A stretch of DNA of 64,000 nt from Archangium gephyra (GTDB lineage Bacteria > Myxococcota > Myxococcia > Myxococcales > Myxococcaceae). The stretch lies in NCBI GenBank assembly GCA_003243425.1, contig QFQP01000006.1:147634-211633 (forward strand). The letters are read 5' to 3'. Made by a program: the position numbers and the translations under genes. This document shows, in pieces, positions 1-10,236 of this stretch (positions are counted from its first letter, which is position 1; each line of letters begins with the position of its first letter). The notes under the pieces were generated by a model. It did no database searches, had not been told where the DNA came from, and worked only from the letters and a program-made list of their open reading frames with translations.

Positions 1-2
1 GC

Positions 3-2546
3 GTGTCGCAAGCATGCGATTTGCCCGCAGAATTGAGTTTCGGTGCCGTCCGCATCGGAGAGTCACGACGTGAGTCCTTGTCACTGCACAACACGACAGC
101 ATCGGCGGTGGAAGCGAACTGGGCCTCGCCTCGGCCGGCGTCGTTGTCGTCGGTCTTCATCCTGAGGCACCGGGAACGCACGGTTGAAATTGCTCCAGAG
201 GCGAGTGCGGCAATCGAACTCGATTTCGCGCCGGCTGACGTGCAGGAGTACCTGGCGGCGATCGACGTTCGGCTTTCGGAAGATTGTCCGCTGCAGGCCG
301 TCCGCCTGAGTGGGCGAGGCGTCTTGGACTATCTGACGTGGACGCCATCGCCACTGGACTGCGGCCATGTAGAGGTCGGCGCGAGCGCTCGCAGAACGCT
401 TACGTTCTTCAATGCGAGCGCGCAGTCAATCACCCTCTCCAATCTCGTGCCGACATCGACGGAGTTCGTGATTAGCCAAAGTGAACTGACCGTAGGTGCG
501 GCCTCGAGTGCGTCGCTCGAAGTAGATTGCCAACCGCAGTCTCTCGGATTGAGAGAGGCGCGGCTCCAGTTCTCGTCGTCTCTTTCAACGCAGCCCACGG
601 GTTCGGTCGAGCTACGAGCCATTGGTGGAGGCCCAGACATCGACGTTCGCCCGGTCCCTGTGAATTTTGGACGAGTCGCGTTCCAGTCAGGCGACGGCGG
701 CATCTCGAGCAGGCGGGTACGGATCAGCAACGTTGGAAATGTGGGCATCGGCTCGTTGCACGTCGAACAGCCGACGCTCGCGTCGAGCTCCAGTGCCTGG
801 GTCGTCGGTCCTCTCGAGAACTACGATTCGGACGCGGGTATCGCTGCTGTTGCAGCCGAATACGCCTGGTTCGATGTGCGCTTCCGTCCCGCGGCGCCTG
901 GTGTCGACTCCGCGACCATTCGGCTCATGACGAACGATGGCGATGAACCCGTTGTCGAGATTCCGATTACAGCCTTCGCCGTCGAAGCCGGCCAGTGCGA
1001 GTTGTCAGTCGAACCTGCTCAACTCGACTTCGGTGTCGTGCGCCCGGGTGGCCGGGCTTCACTCCCACTGGTGCTGACGAACACTTCTACGGATGGGACA
1101 GAGTGCTTTCTCTCCTCAATCGATACGAGCGATCCACACTTCCACCTCGTTGGCGGCCGACGTGAGCAGGAAATTCTCGCGTCCGGTCAGTCGCTCAATC
1201 TGACGATTCAGTTCGAAGCACCGAACACCGTAACGCCAACAGTCAGTGCCGAGCTCTCGTTTCATGTATCGGCGTCGAATTCGCCTCGAAGTGTGAATCT
1301 TCGTGGCGCCGTGTTCGACAGTTGCCTTACTGTTCAACCGAATCCGGCACGCTGGCCGGACACTCCGATTGCTTGCAGTTCCTCGCAATCAGTCGTTCTC
1401 TATAATCTGTGTGAGTTCCCTGTCTCCTACACAGGCGCGTCAGTCTTGACAGATGGTGGATGGCAAGTTGCGTCTGTCGATGCCGGCATTCAGATCGGCG
1501 CAGGGGCGACGCTGGCTGTTCCACTGCTCTTCTCACCAACCACCATCAGCCCATACGCAGGTGATCTGAGAGTTAACTACTTCGATGGCTCTCCGGGCTC
1601 GCGCAGCCAGATTGTTGCGTTGGTTGGCGCAGGGGTCGCGGGAACACCGATCACCGAACGTCTCTTTGCTCCGGTTGAGAAGAAAGGCGACTACATCTAC
1701 TGCGGCAGTATCTCAGAGCTCGACGACGACGAAAGTTCACGTTCGTTGCGAGAATTTTACTTCGGAATCGTCGATGCCGGCGTTGATTTCCACCTCATCC
1801 GGGTGCTTGAGTATTGGGAGTACTATTCGTTTCAGGAAGGCATGCTTGGCTTTGTCTATCCGCCCCCGTTGGGGTCGGCGATTCCGGCTGTCGATGGTGG
1901 TCCTCCCATGATCTTTACTCGCGACACCGATGGCGGCTGGCCATTGTTGCGACAAACGATGATCTCGCCAGTTGGGATCGGGGACCCTCGTCAGTGTCTT
2001 GAATCCGTTCGCAGGGCTCTCCGCGTTCACGACCAAGGTCTGAACGCCGGGTTTCGGAGACCAAATACTCCACTCAACGTGCTCATCAATTCGTATGGAG
2101 ATGACCAAAGCTCAACCGTGCGTCCGCCGCCATGGTTCGGGACGATGGCACCTATCAGCTATTACAAGTCTGAGTTGTTGGCCGGGATGGACAACAATCT
2201 CTCGTTGCTCCGAATCAGCGCTGGCGGAACGTCTGACACGATGAGTGCTTGTCCCGAGAATCCCCGACACCGCGAGATGGTGGATTGGACAGGAGGTGCG
2301 TTGCTTGATTTCTGCACCTCAAACCAGAGTGGTCTCTACGACGCGTTTCTTGCCAATTCACTTTCATTGCAACGTCGCTTCACGCTGCGCGCAGAGCCTT
2401 CGATGTCAGCGCCGATCGAGGTGCGTGTCGATGGGGGGACGGTCTCCTGGACCTGGGTCTCGCAGGGCCGCTACATCGAACTCACACAGCCTCCTCCTCC
2501 CGGGGCTCCAGTTGACATTACATATACGCCGGCGTGCTCCCCTTGA
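3..2546 (+). CDS. Choice-of-anchor-D (HYDIN/ASH-like) repeat protein with degenerate C-terminal vWA-like domain, 5' end probably cut
   Basis: The 847 readable residues open at a GTG two bases from the window edge and show no signal peptide, so the true start is probably outside. Residues about 1-540 are serial Ig-like repeats with motifs such as LDFGVV and NVGN, typical of choice-of-anchor-D/ASH repeats in myxobacterial surface lipoproteins. Residues about 560-800 align by eye with the von Willebrand A domain of the paralogue at 11513-14518 (shared LNAGF and a matching C-terminal TPAC/RTAC ending). Here the MIDAS motif is missing: where the paralogue reads DDSCS, this protein has GSISE. It is probably exported and may act in adhesion, but no enzymatic role can be claimed. 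G+C is visibly lower (about 55%) than in neighbouring genes, suggesting more recent acquisition or relaxed codon use. Confidence 0.75.
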   Translation: MSQACDLPAELSFGAVRIGESRRESLSLHNTTASAVEANWASPRPASLSSVFILRHRERTVEIAPEASAAIELDFAPADVQEYLAAIDVRLSEDCPLQAVRLSGRGVLDYLTWTPSPLDCGHVEVGASARRTLTFFNASAQSITLSNLVPTSTEFVISQSELTVGAASSASLEVDCQPQSLGLREARLQFSSSLSTQPTGSVELRAIGGGPDIDVRPVPVNFGRVAFQSGDGGISSRRVRISNVGNVGIGSLHVEQPTLASSSSAWVVGPLENYDSDAGIAAVAAEYAWFDVRFRPAAPGVDSATIRLMTNDGDEPVVEIPITAFAVEAGQCELSVEPAQLDFGVVRPGGRASLPLVLTNTSTDGTECFLSSIDTSDPHFHLVGGRREQEILASGQSLNLTIQFEAPNTVTPTVSAELSFHVSASNSPRSVNLRGAVFDSCLTVQPNPARWPDTPIACSSSQSVVLYNLCEFPVSYTGASVLTDGGWQVASVDAGIQIGAGATLAVPLLFSPTTISPYAGDLRVNYFDGSPGSRSQIVALVGAGVAGTPITERLFAPVEKKGDYIYCGSISELDDDESSRSLREFYFGIVDAGVDFHLIRVLEYWEYYSFQEGMLGFVYPPPLGSAIPAVDGGPPMIFTRDTDGGWPLLRQTMISPVGIGDPRQCLESVRRALRVHDQGLNAGFRRPNTPLNVLINSYGDDQSSTVRPPPWFGTMAPISYYKSELLAGMDNNLSLLRISAGGTSDTMSACPENPRHREMVDWTGGALLDFCTSNQSGLYDAFLANSLSLQRRFTLRAEPSMSAPIEVRVDGGTVSWTWVSQGRYIELTQPPPPGAPVDITYTPACSP

Positions 2547-2551
2547 TGTGT

Positions 2552-2854
2552 TCATTCGTGTTTCACGAAGTCTGAAGAGAAGACGGTGTGTTGAACTGAT
2601 GTGACTGGCGTTTGCCTCTTCCCGGCGTCAGCCTCAGCGCGTCGAACCCACTTCCGCAGCCCCTCGACGCCACAGCCGAGCTTCGCTGCGACCGTCTGGA
2701 TCGCCGCCCACTGCGACGGGTGCTGGCCCTGCTCCTCAAGCACCGGCCGCACTGCGCGTTCCTTCAGCTCCTTTGGATACCTCTTCCCTGGTCCCATTGG
2801 CTCCAGCTTCCCTCTCTTGAGAGCCTCCGGAGTCCCGGGCCGATTCATTCGCAT
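2552..2854 (-). pseudogene. IS3-family transposase OrfA remnant
   Basis: About 60 residues read as the start of an IS3-group OrfA: KRYPKELKERAVR, then HPSQWAAIQTVAAKLG and LRKWVRRAEADAG, the helix-turn-helix segment of this family. A natural ATG at 2797 has a purine-rich stretch just upstream. After the AEADAG motif (about 2620) the match stops abruptly and the last 20 residues are unrelated, and no OrfB (DDE domain) follows. Upstream in-frame residues before 2797 are also unrelated. This is a scar of an insertion sequence, not a working element. I could not see terminal inverted repeats. Confidence 0.75.
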
Positions 2855-2855
2855 T

Positions 2856-3026
2856 CATGACGATATCATCGGAGGCCTGTTGGTCGGCTCCACCGCGCTC
2901 GCGCTGCTGGTCGACGCGCGCTTCGGGTGGCTCACCGCGGCCTCAAGGCTCGTCATGATTCAGAGCTCGTTCACCGGGTCCTGCCCGGTGCACTACACGG
3001 TGAACAAGCTGCTGCCGCCGGGCTGA
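2856..3026 (+). pseudogene. Truncated DUF2892 (YgaP-like) membrane protein fragment
   Basis: Reading on the plus strand, about 56 codons give a hydrophobic stretch (GGLLVGSTALALLVDARFG) followed by QSSFTGSCPVHY and a Lys-Leu-rich end. This is the second half of the small two-helix DUF2892 family, whose members end with a similar FTG-x-CP segment. No start codon or first helix precedes it. The frame runs straight back into the IS3 OrfA remnant on the opposite strand. The likely story is that insertion and later deletion of an IS removed the 5' end. Identification is from motif memory, so it is moderately sure. Confidence 0.55.
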
Positions 3027-3027
3027 G

Positions 3028-5094
3028 TCACGTCGCAGGAAGTTCGACGATCTCCATCTGGCTTTCACCCCACAGCAGCGCGCGCGCGGCCGCGACTGCC
3101 TCCGTCGAGCCGGCGAGCGCGACGATGTCGCCAGCCGACAACTTCTCGTTCGCCGTCGGCAACACCACGTCACCTTCGTGGCGGTGAATGGCGAGCACCG
3201 TGGCGCCGGTGCGGCCACGCAGGTTGATCTCGGCCAGCGACTTGCCGAGCACCGGGCTGTTCGCCGGCACGCCGCACGACACCGGCTCACCGAGGCCGGG
3301 CAGCTGTTGGCGCACGAGGTTGAGCTGATCCTCCTGCGGCTTCGAAGCCTCGTGCGTCTGCGACGACAGCGGCGCCTGCCCGCGTGAGAGGGCTTCGGCG
3401 ACCACCTGCGCCCCCGCTCGCAGGTGGCCTTCGAAGTCGACGGCGCGGCGCGCGAACGTGCCCAGCAGCACCAGCAACAACAACGTGGCCGTGCCCGCGA
3501 CCCAGATGGGCGGCAGGAACGGCGAGAGCAGCGCGAGCGCGGGCGCCATCACCAGCACGCCGGCGATGACGCGGAACAGGGCCGACAACGCAGAGCGCGG
3601 CGCACGGGCGAGGTCGACCCGGCCCGCGAGCGGCAGCGCACGTTCGGCCAGCGTGTCTCCCAGCGCGCGCAGCACCCGGGCCAGCCCCACGCCGAGCGTG
3701 ATGAGCACCAGCAACCCGAAGCCCATCAGCGCGAAGAAGGTGACGCCTTCGGTCTTGGGCGAGAGCAACGCGAGGCACACCAGCGTGGCGATGATGCAGC
3801 CCACGTCGATGAGCAGCAGCCGCACCCGGCGCGCGAGCTGAGAGCGTTCACCCGTCGGCTTCGCGGCGCGCAGCCGTTCAAACCAGCTCGAGTACAGCGA
3901 CACCCACGTCGACACGCGCGCGGGCAGGCCCCCTTCGACCCGCTCGGCGACGCGCGGTGACGCCTTGATGAGCCAGGGCGTGATGAGCGTGGTGATGGCC
4001 GAGACCGCGACCGCCACCGGGTACATGAAGTCGCGCGTGGCCTTCAGCGAGAGCCCGAGCGTGGCGATGATGAACGAGAACTCGCCGATCTGCGCGAGAC
4101 TCAGGCCCGACTGCACCGAGGTCTTCACGCCGTTGCCGGTGAAGAACACGCCGAGCGTCACGCCGAAGATCTTCCCCACCACCACCACCGCGGTGACGAT
4201 GAGCACCTGCGGCCACCACTCGAGCAGCGCATTGGGGTCGAGCAGCATGCCGACCGACACGAAGAACACCGCGGCGAAGAGGTCGCGCACCGGGCGAATG
4301 GCGTGCTCGACGGTGTGCCCTTCACCCGACTCGGCGACGAGCGAACCGGCGATGAACGCACCGAGCGCCACCGAGTAACCGGCCGCGTACGCCAGCAGCG
4401 AGAAGCCGAACGCCAGGGCGATGGCCGAGACCACCACCATCTCGTCGCGCTCCTGCTTCATCACCAGCTTCATCAGGCGCGGCACCACGAGCAGACCGCC
4501 GACCAGCAGCGCGACGAGGAAGGCCCCGAGCCGGCCCAGCGTGAGCGCGAGCTCTCCGGCCGACACGCCGGCACCGGTGGCCACGGCGGTGAGAATGGTC
4601 ATCAACAACACCGCGACCAGGTCTTCGACCAGCAGCACGCCGACCACGATGCCGCGCACCGGCTCCTTCACCTTCAGGTCTTCGAAGGCGCGCGCGATGA
4701 TGGTGGTCGACGAGATGGCGATGATGGCGCCGAGGAACACGCTCTCGAGCTGTGTCCACCCGAAGGCGCGGCCGGTGATGTAGCCGAACCACATCATCAC
4801 GCTGCACTGGAAGAGCCCGGTCACCAGCGCCGTGGGGCCGACCTTCATCAACGAGCCGAGCCGGAACTCGAGGCCCAGCGCGAACATGAGGAGAATGACG
4901 CCCAGCTCCGAGAGCGCCTGGATCAACGTGGTGTTGGCGCTGAAGAAGAAGCTGACGTTGGGCCCGACGAGCAGGCCCGCAACGAGATAGCCCAGCACCA
5001 CCGGCTGCTTGAGCTTGTTGAAGATGATGGTGGTGACGCCGGCGACTCCGAGGACGAGTGCCAGCGTCACGAGGAAGTCGTGAGCAGTGATCAT
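3028..5094 (-). CDS. KefB-like CPA2 cation:proton antiporter with C-terminal TrkA-C domain
   Basis: A 688-residue inner-membrane protein. Residues about 1-380 form a Na+/H+ exchanger (CPA2) core of 12 or so helices, including GYLVAGLLVGP and SELGVILLMFALGLEF, conserved in KefB/YbaL-type antiporters. A middle section (about 420-560) adds two further pairs of hydrophobic segments, and residues about 590-680 look like a TrkA-C/RCK-C ligand-binding domain (SPVLGKSLAEINLRGRTGA). I see no TrkA-N nucleotide-binding domain, so control by NAD(H) through that domain is not expected. Probable role: K+ or Na+ efflux in exchange for protons. Its ATG overlaps the TGA of the small frameshifted gene upstream (ATGA), indicating translational coupling. 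Confidence 0.85.
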   Translation of the reverse strand: MITAHDFLVTLALVLGVAGVTTIIFNKLKQPVVLGYLVAGLLVGPNVSFFFSANTTLIQALSELGVILLMFALGLEFRLGSLMKVGPTALVTGLFQCSVMMWFGYITGRAFGWTQLESVFLGAIIAISSTTIIARAFEDLKVKEPVRGIVVGVLLVEDLVAVLLMTILTAVATGAGVSAGELALTLGRLGAFLVALLVGGLLVVPRLMKLVMKQERDEMVVVSAIALAFGFSLLAYAAGYSVALGAFIAGSLVAESGEGHTVEHAIRPVRDLFAAVFFVSVGMLLDPNALLEWWPQVLIVTAVVVVGKIFGVTLGVFFTGNGVKTSVQSGLSLAQIGEFSFIIATLGLSLKATRDFMYPVAVAVSAITTLITPWLIKASPRVAERVEGGLPARVSTWVSLYSSWFERLRAAKPTGERSQLARRVRLLLIDVGCIIATLVCLALLSPKTEGVTFFALMGFGLLVLITLGVGLARVLRALGDTLAERALPLAGRVDLARAPRSALSALFRVIAGVLVMAPALALLSPFLPPIWVAGTATLLLLVLLGTFARRAVDFEGHLRAGAQVVAEALSRGQAPLSSQTHEASKPQEDQLNLVRQQLPGLGEPVSCGVPANSPVLGKSLAEINLRGRTGATVLAIHRHEGDVVLPTANEKLSAGDIVALAGSTEAVAAARALLWGESQMEIVELPAT

Positions 5095-5482
5095 GAAGCA
5101 GCGAAGGTGAGTACGGCGTGGGTGCGAACGACGGTGACGTGCTTCAGCTCCGCGTGGGCGGGCCCTGCGGAGGACACGCTCTCAAGCGCGCCCACTTCAC
5201 ACCACGCCATGCGCCCCGTTCCACCGGTCGCGCGGCCTGTGTCACTTCGGAGACCGCGCGCTCGAGCGTCGACGTCGACGGGTTGACGGGGTGCATCGGC
5301 CGCGGCGCCAGCTTCACCGGTGACACCACGTGCTCGAAGCGCGCTTCCGGCATCGCCAGCACGCGCCGCTCGTTGCCCACGCGCTGCATCGTCGCGCCGT
5401 CGTGCGACTCGGGCAGCTCAAGCCGTGGAGGCGCCATCAGCGCGAGCGCCGCCATCGCCAACCACGCGGCGTGCCCTTTCAT
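5093..5482 (-). CDS. Small exported hypothetical protein, frame change near 5214
   Basis: From the ATG at 5482 the protein begins MKGHAAWLAMAALAL, a plausible signal peptide, and reads with strong G/C third positions to about 5214. There the annotated frame continues only to a stop at 5144 and loses codon bias. The next frame keeps the bias and ends in HVTVVRTHAVLTFAAS with a TGA overlapping the ATG of the antiporter gene (ATGA). Adding one base in the C4 run at 5214-5217 joins the two frames into one protein of about 129 residues. I do not recognise a family. The coupling suggests an accessory role to the antiporter. Whether the shift is real or a sequencing error cannot be told here. Confidence 0.5.
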
Positions 5483-5594
5483 CTGGCGCTGGCGGGTGGA
5501 GACGGCCACGGGGAGTTTCCGTAACCACACGGTGAGAAATCACCCACCGAAAATCAATGCGCGGCGCACGATTTCTCCGCGCTAATCGGTGCCC

Positions 5595-7256
5595 ATGAAT
5601 CTTCGCCGAACCGCGTGGGCTGTGGCGCTGGTGTTGAGCGCGTGCCGTGACCCCGAGCCGACCTGCACGGAGGGGCAGACGTTGTGCGCCGGTGCGTGTG
5701 TCGAGACCGCCGACGATTCGGCGAACTGCGGCGCCTGTGGCACGGCCTGCGGAAGCGCCGAGCACTGTCGCAGCGGCGCGTGCGTGAGTGGCTGCGTGGT
5801 CGGGGCTCGCTTCGTGGCGGCGGGCACCGTCGAAGGGTGTCTGATCTGCGACCCGGCGCGGTCGTCGACGGCGTTGTCTCCACACACCAACGGCACCACG
5901 TGCGCGACCGGCGTGTGCAACGCGGGCGCGTGCGCCACCGGCTGCTTCATCAATGGCGTCTTCGTCGCCGACGCGTCACTCAACCCGGCCAACCCGTGCC
6001 AGCGCTGCGAGGCGCTCACGTCGACCTCGGCGTGGACCGAGCTTGGGAACGGGGCCGGCTGTGGCAACGGTCAGGTGTGCAACGCGGGCGCGTGCGGCGC
6101 GGGCTGCTTCATCGACGGCGCGCAGCGCGCGACCGGCGAGGTGAACCCGGCGAACGCCTGTCTGCACTGCGCGCCGGGAACCTCGACGACGGCGTGGTCA
6201 CCGCGAGTCGACGGTGAAGCGTGTGGCGCGGGGCAGGTGTGTGGTGGGGGCGCGTGCAGCGCGCAGTGCTTCATTTCCGGCGCGTTGGTGGCGGACACCG
6301 GTGCGAACCCCGCCAACGCGTGCGAGCTGTGCATGCCGACGACTTCAACTACGGCGTGGACCGCGCGCGCCGATGGCCTTGCGTGTGGCACGGGGCGGGT
6401 CTGCGCGGCGGGCGTGTGCACGAACGGCTGCTTCATCGATGGCGGTGTGTTCGCCGAGGGCGCGAGCAACCCTTCCGATGGCTGTCAGGCGTGTGCTTCG
6501 TCGACCTCGACGACGACCTGGTCGCCTCGTGCCGACGGCGAGACGTGCGGCGCGGGGCAGGTGTGCGTGAACGCCGGCTGCGTCACCGGCTGCTTCATCG
6601 ACGGCGGCGTCTTCGACGCGGGGGTCGCGAACCCCTCGAATCGGTGCGAGACCTGCGTGCCGACGACCTCGACGGCTGCCTTCACGCCGCGGGCGCTGGC
6701 GCCGTTGCTGTTGCCGGGGGCATCGCTCGCCGCGCAAGGCTGGTCGGGGACCAGCGTTCAGCCTGCGACGTACCTCGACGACGGAGGCGTCATCACGCTG
6801 TCGACCCGCACCAACTCGGGGGCGAACAGCGGTGGTCAGCAGCTGCTGTACACGACCATCGGCGGCGCTGGCATTTCGTACACGCTGCGCACCGAGCTGC
6901 GCGTCGAGTCGGTGGGGGGTCACAACCAGGCTGACTCGGCGGCGGCCATCATGGGCGCGTTCACGCCGACGTTCGGGCTGCCCGACCAGCGCGCGCAGAT
7001 GATCTACCTCGACCCGAACGCGGTGGGCTGGGCAGACGATGCGCAGACCTCACCATTCAACAACCTCGACGGGAACTTTCACGTGTACGAGTTGTCGGTC
7101 GACGGCGGCGCCGCGACGTTCAGCGTCGACGGTGTGCCGCGGCTGACCCGCACGGGGTTCACCACCAACGGCACCATCGCCATCGGAGATCAGACCAACG
7201 ACCCGAACGTCGACAGCACGTTGCACGTGCGCTCGGTGTCGCTGGTCTGCCCGTGA
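5595..7256 (+). CDS. Cys-rich repeat lipoprotein with C-terminal lectin-like domain
   Basis: A 553-residue secreted lipoprotein. The N-terminus MNLRRTAWAVALVLSAC gives a signal peptide with lipobox LSAC; the ATG at 5595 is preferred over the GTG six bases earlier. Residues about 66-375 are six tandem copies of a 54-residue Cys-rich unit. Each unit has a GCFIDGG-type opening, an NPANAC core, a TSTTAW centre and a CGAGQVC end. Residues about 380-553 have alternating beta strands and end in LHVRSVSLVCP, resembling a laminin-G/concanavalin-like sandwich. Likely displayed on the cell surface or outer membrane. Ligand unknown. Similar repeats occur in other myxobacterial lipoproteins; I cannot assign a function. 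Confidence 0.8.
   Translation: MNLRRTAWAVALVLSACRDPEPTCTEGQTLCAGACVETADDSANCGACGTACGSAEHCRSGACVSGCVVGARFVAAGTVEGCLICDPARSSTALSPHTNGTTCATGVCNAGACATGCFINGVFVADASLNPANPCQRCEALTSTSAWTELGNGAGCGNGQVCNAGACGAGCFIDGAQRATGEVNPANACLHCAPGTSTTAWSPRVDGEACGAGQVCGGGACSAQCFISGALVADTGANPANACELCMPTTSTTAWTARADGLACGTGRVCAAGVCTNGCFIDGGVFAEGASNPSDGCQACASSTSTTTWSPRADGETCGAGQVCVNAGCVTGCFIDGGVFDAGVANPSNRCETCVPTTSTAAFTPRALAPLLLPGASLAAQGWSGTSVQPATYLDDGGVITLSTRTNSGANSGGQQLLYTTIGGAGISYTLRTELRVESVGGHNQADSAAAIMGAFTPTFGLPDQRAQMIYLDPNAVGWADDAQTSPFNNLDGNFHVYELSVDGGAATFSVDGVPRLTRTGFTTNGTIAIGDQTNDPNVDSTLHVRSVSLVCP
5790..6715 (+). repeat. Six tandem 54-codon Cys-rich repeats within the lipoprotein gene
   Basis: Units start at the residues GC or QC (GCVV, GCFI x4, QCFI). 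The first is slightly shorter and the last loses its CG-x-GQVC ending where the C-terminal domain begins. Spacing of Cys residues is conserved across copies. Nucleotide identity between the middle copies is high enough to allow recombination between units. Confidence 0.85.
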
Positions 7257-7393
7257 AGCGGCCGAGGTTCAGAAGGGCGCCGCGAAGCTTCGAGACGAGC
7301 TCGGTCTCGAGCTTCCTGACGAGCTCGCGCTGGTGATTGGCCAACAGGGGAACGTCGACGTGCGATGGCGCTTCGCGACCCTCGACGCGTTCC

Positions 7394-9253
<1,860 letters not shown>

Positions 9254-9280
9254 CGGCGCGGACGATAGTGGCGAGCGAAC

Positions 9281-10093
9281 TCAGAAAGGCTGCCAGTTTC
9301 CAACTTCGTCCTCGAACGGCAACGCCGCACGTACGTACAGCCTGTAGAGCTTGCCGTTTTCGTTAATGGGCACGAACACGAACCACGGTCGCCCGATTTC
9401 ACCGACTCGATGCGCACGGTCCAACGCCGCGAGCGCTTCCGCGTCGTCGCCTTCGACTTGCCGTCCGATGCCTCGCGTCGACGAATCGAAAGCCTGTGCG
9501 ACCTCGGCGATGGGCGTTGCAAGGGGCCATGCTGGGGCGTTCCGGTACTGCGGCAATCCCGCGTGCAGCTCGGGATCTTCCGCGACGACTGCGTAACGGA
9601 GAGCGGAGACGCGAACTGTTCCGAAGCTCGTCAGTTCAGGAAGAGCGTCTCGTACGGCAGTCCTGAGCCATGACACGCCCTCGGACGTGTTCGGCCCGTG
9701 ACATACAGATGTGACTGTTAATCGACTGTCGTTCAGGCGATATTTTTCAACCGGACCGTCACACATGCTTGTGCTGTACATCGCGGCCCCGGAGGGCCAA
9801 TCGTTGAGTCGAAGGTTGTGCGCAAGCTGCTCGCTCTCCGAGGAAGTGAGTTGACCTTCGAAGGTCTCGGCGTAGCTCGAACTCTTAAGAAAAAACGTGC
9901 AATCCGGGGTTATGCGCAAAAATGCGTGACCTGTCTCAATGAGAATCTCAGAGCCGATTTCGACCATGCCGAGACTGTCCACACGGAAGCTCAGTTCCGA
10001 CTCCGGTTTTGAGTTACACAACTCGGTGTCGCGGCCGCAGCTCAGAATGAATGTTGTCGCCAATATGACTGTTCTGTTTAGACGAAGAGTCAC
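9281..10093 (-). CDS. Hypothetical lipoprotein of atypically low G+C
   Basis: A 270-residue protein starting at GTG with a signal peptide and lipobox LSCG, so probably lipid-anchored. I recognise no domain. The sequence has scattered Cys and alternates short strands and helices, with an aromatic segment RPWFVFVPI near the end. Base composition is clearly different from both flanks (parts near 9840 are about 48% G+C against roughly 68% around it), which points to recent transfer. It lies 27 bp upstream of the kinase gene on the same strand and could be cotranscribed, but nothing else links them. Confidence 0.6.
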   Translation of the reverse strand: MTLRLNRTVILATTFILSCGRDTELCNSKPESELSFRVDSLGMVEIGSEILIETGHAFLRITPDCTFFLKSSSYAETFEGQLTSSESEQLAHNLRLNDWPSGAAMYSTSMCDGPVEKYRLNDSRLTVTSVCHGPNTSEGVSWLRTAVRDALPELTSFGTVRVSALRYAVVAEDPELHAGLPQYRNAPAWPLATPIAEVAQAFDSSTRGIGRQVEGDDAEALAALDRAHRVGEIGRPWFVFVPINENGKLYRLYVRAALPFEDEVGNWQPF

Positions 10094-10236
10094 GCAGCCT
10101 CTCTTCTTCTCTCTGAAGTTCCGTTACGGAAATCCCGAAGTTGTCGGCCGGATAACTCACGTCCGAAGTTGGCGGCTCAAAGGCAGCTTGACCCGCGGTT
10201 GACAGACAGGTCTGGACGACGCACCTGAGAATCGAC

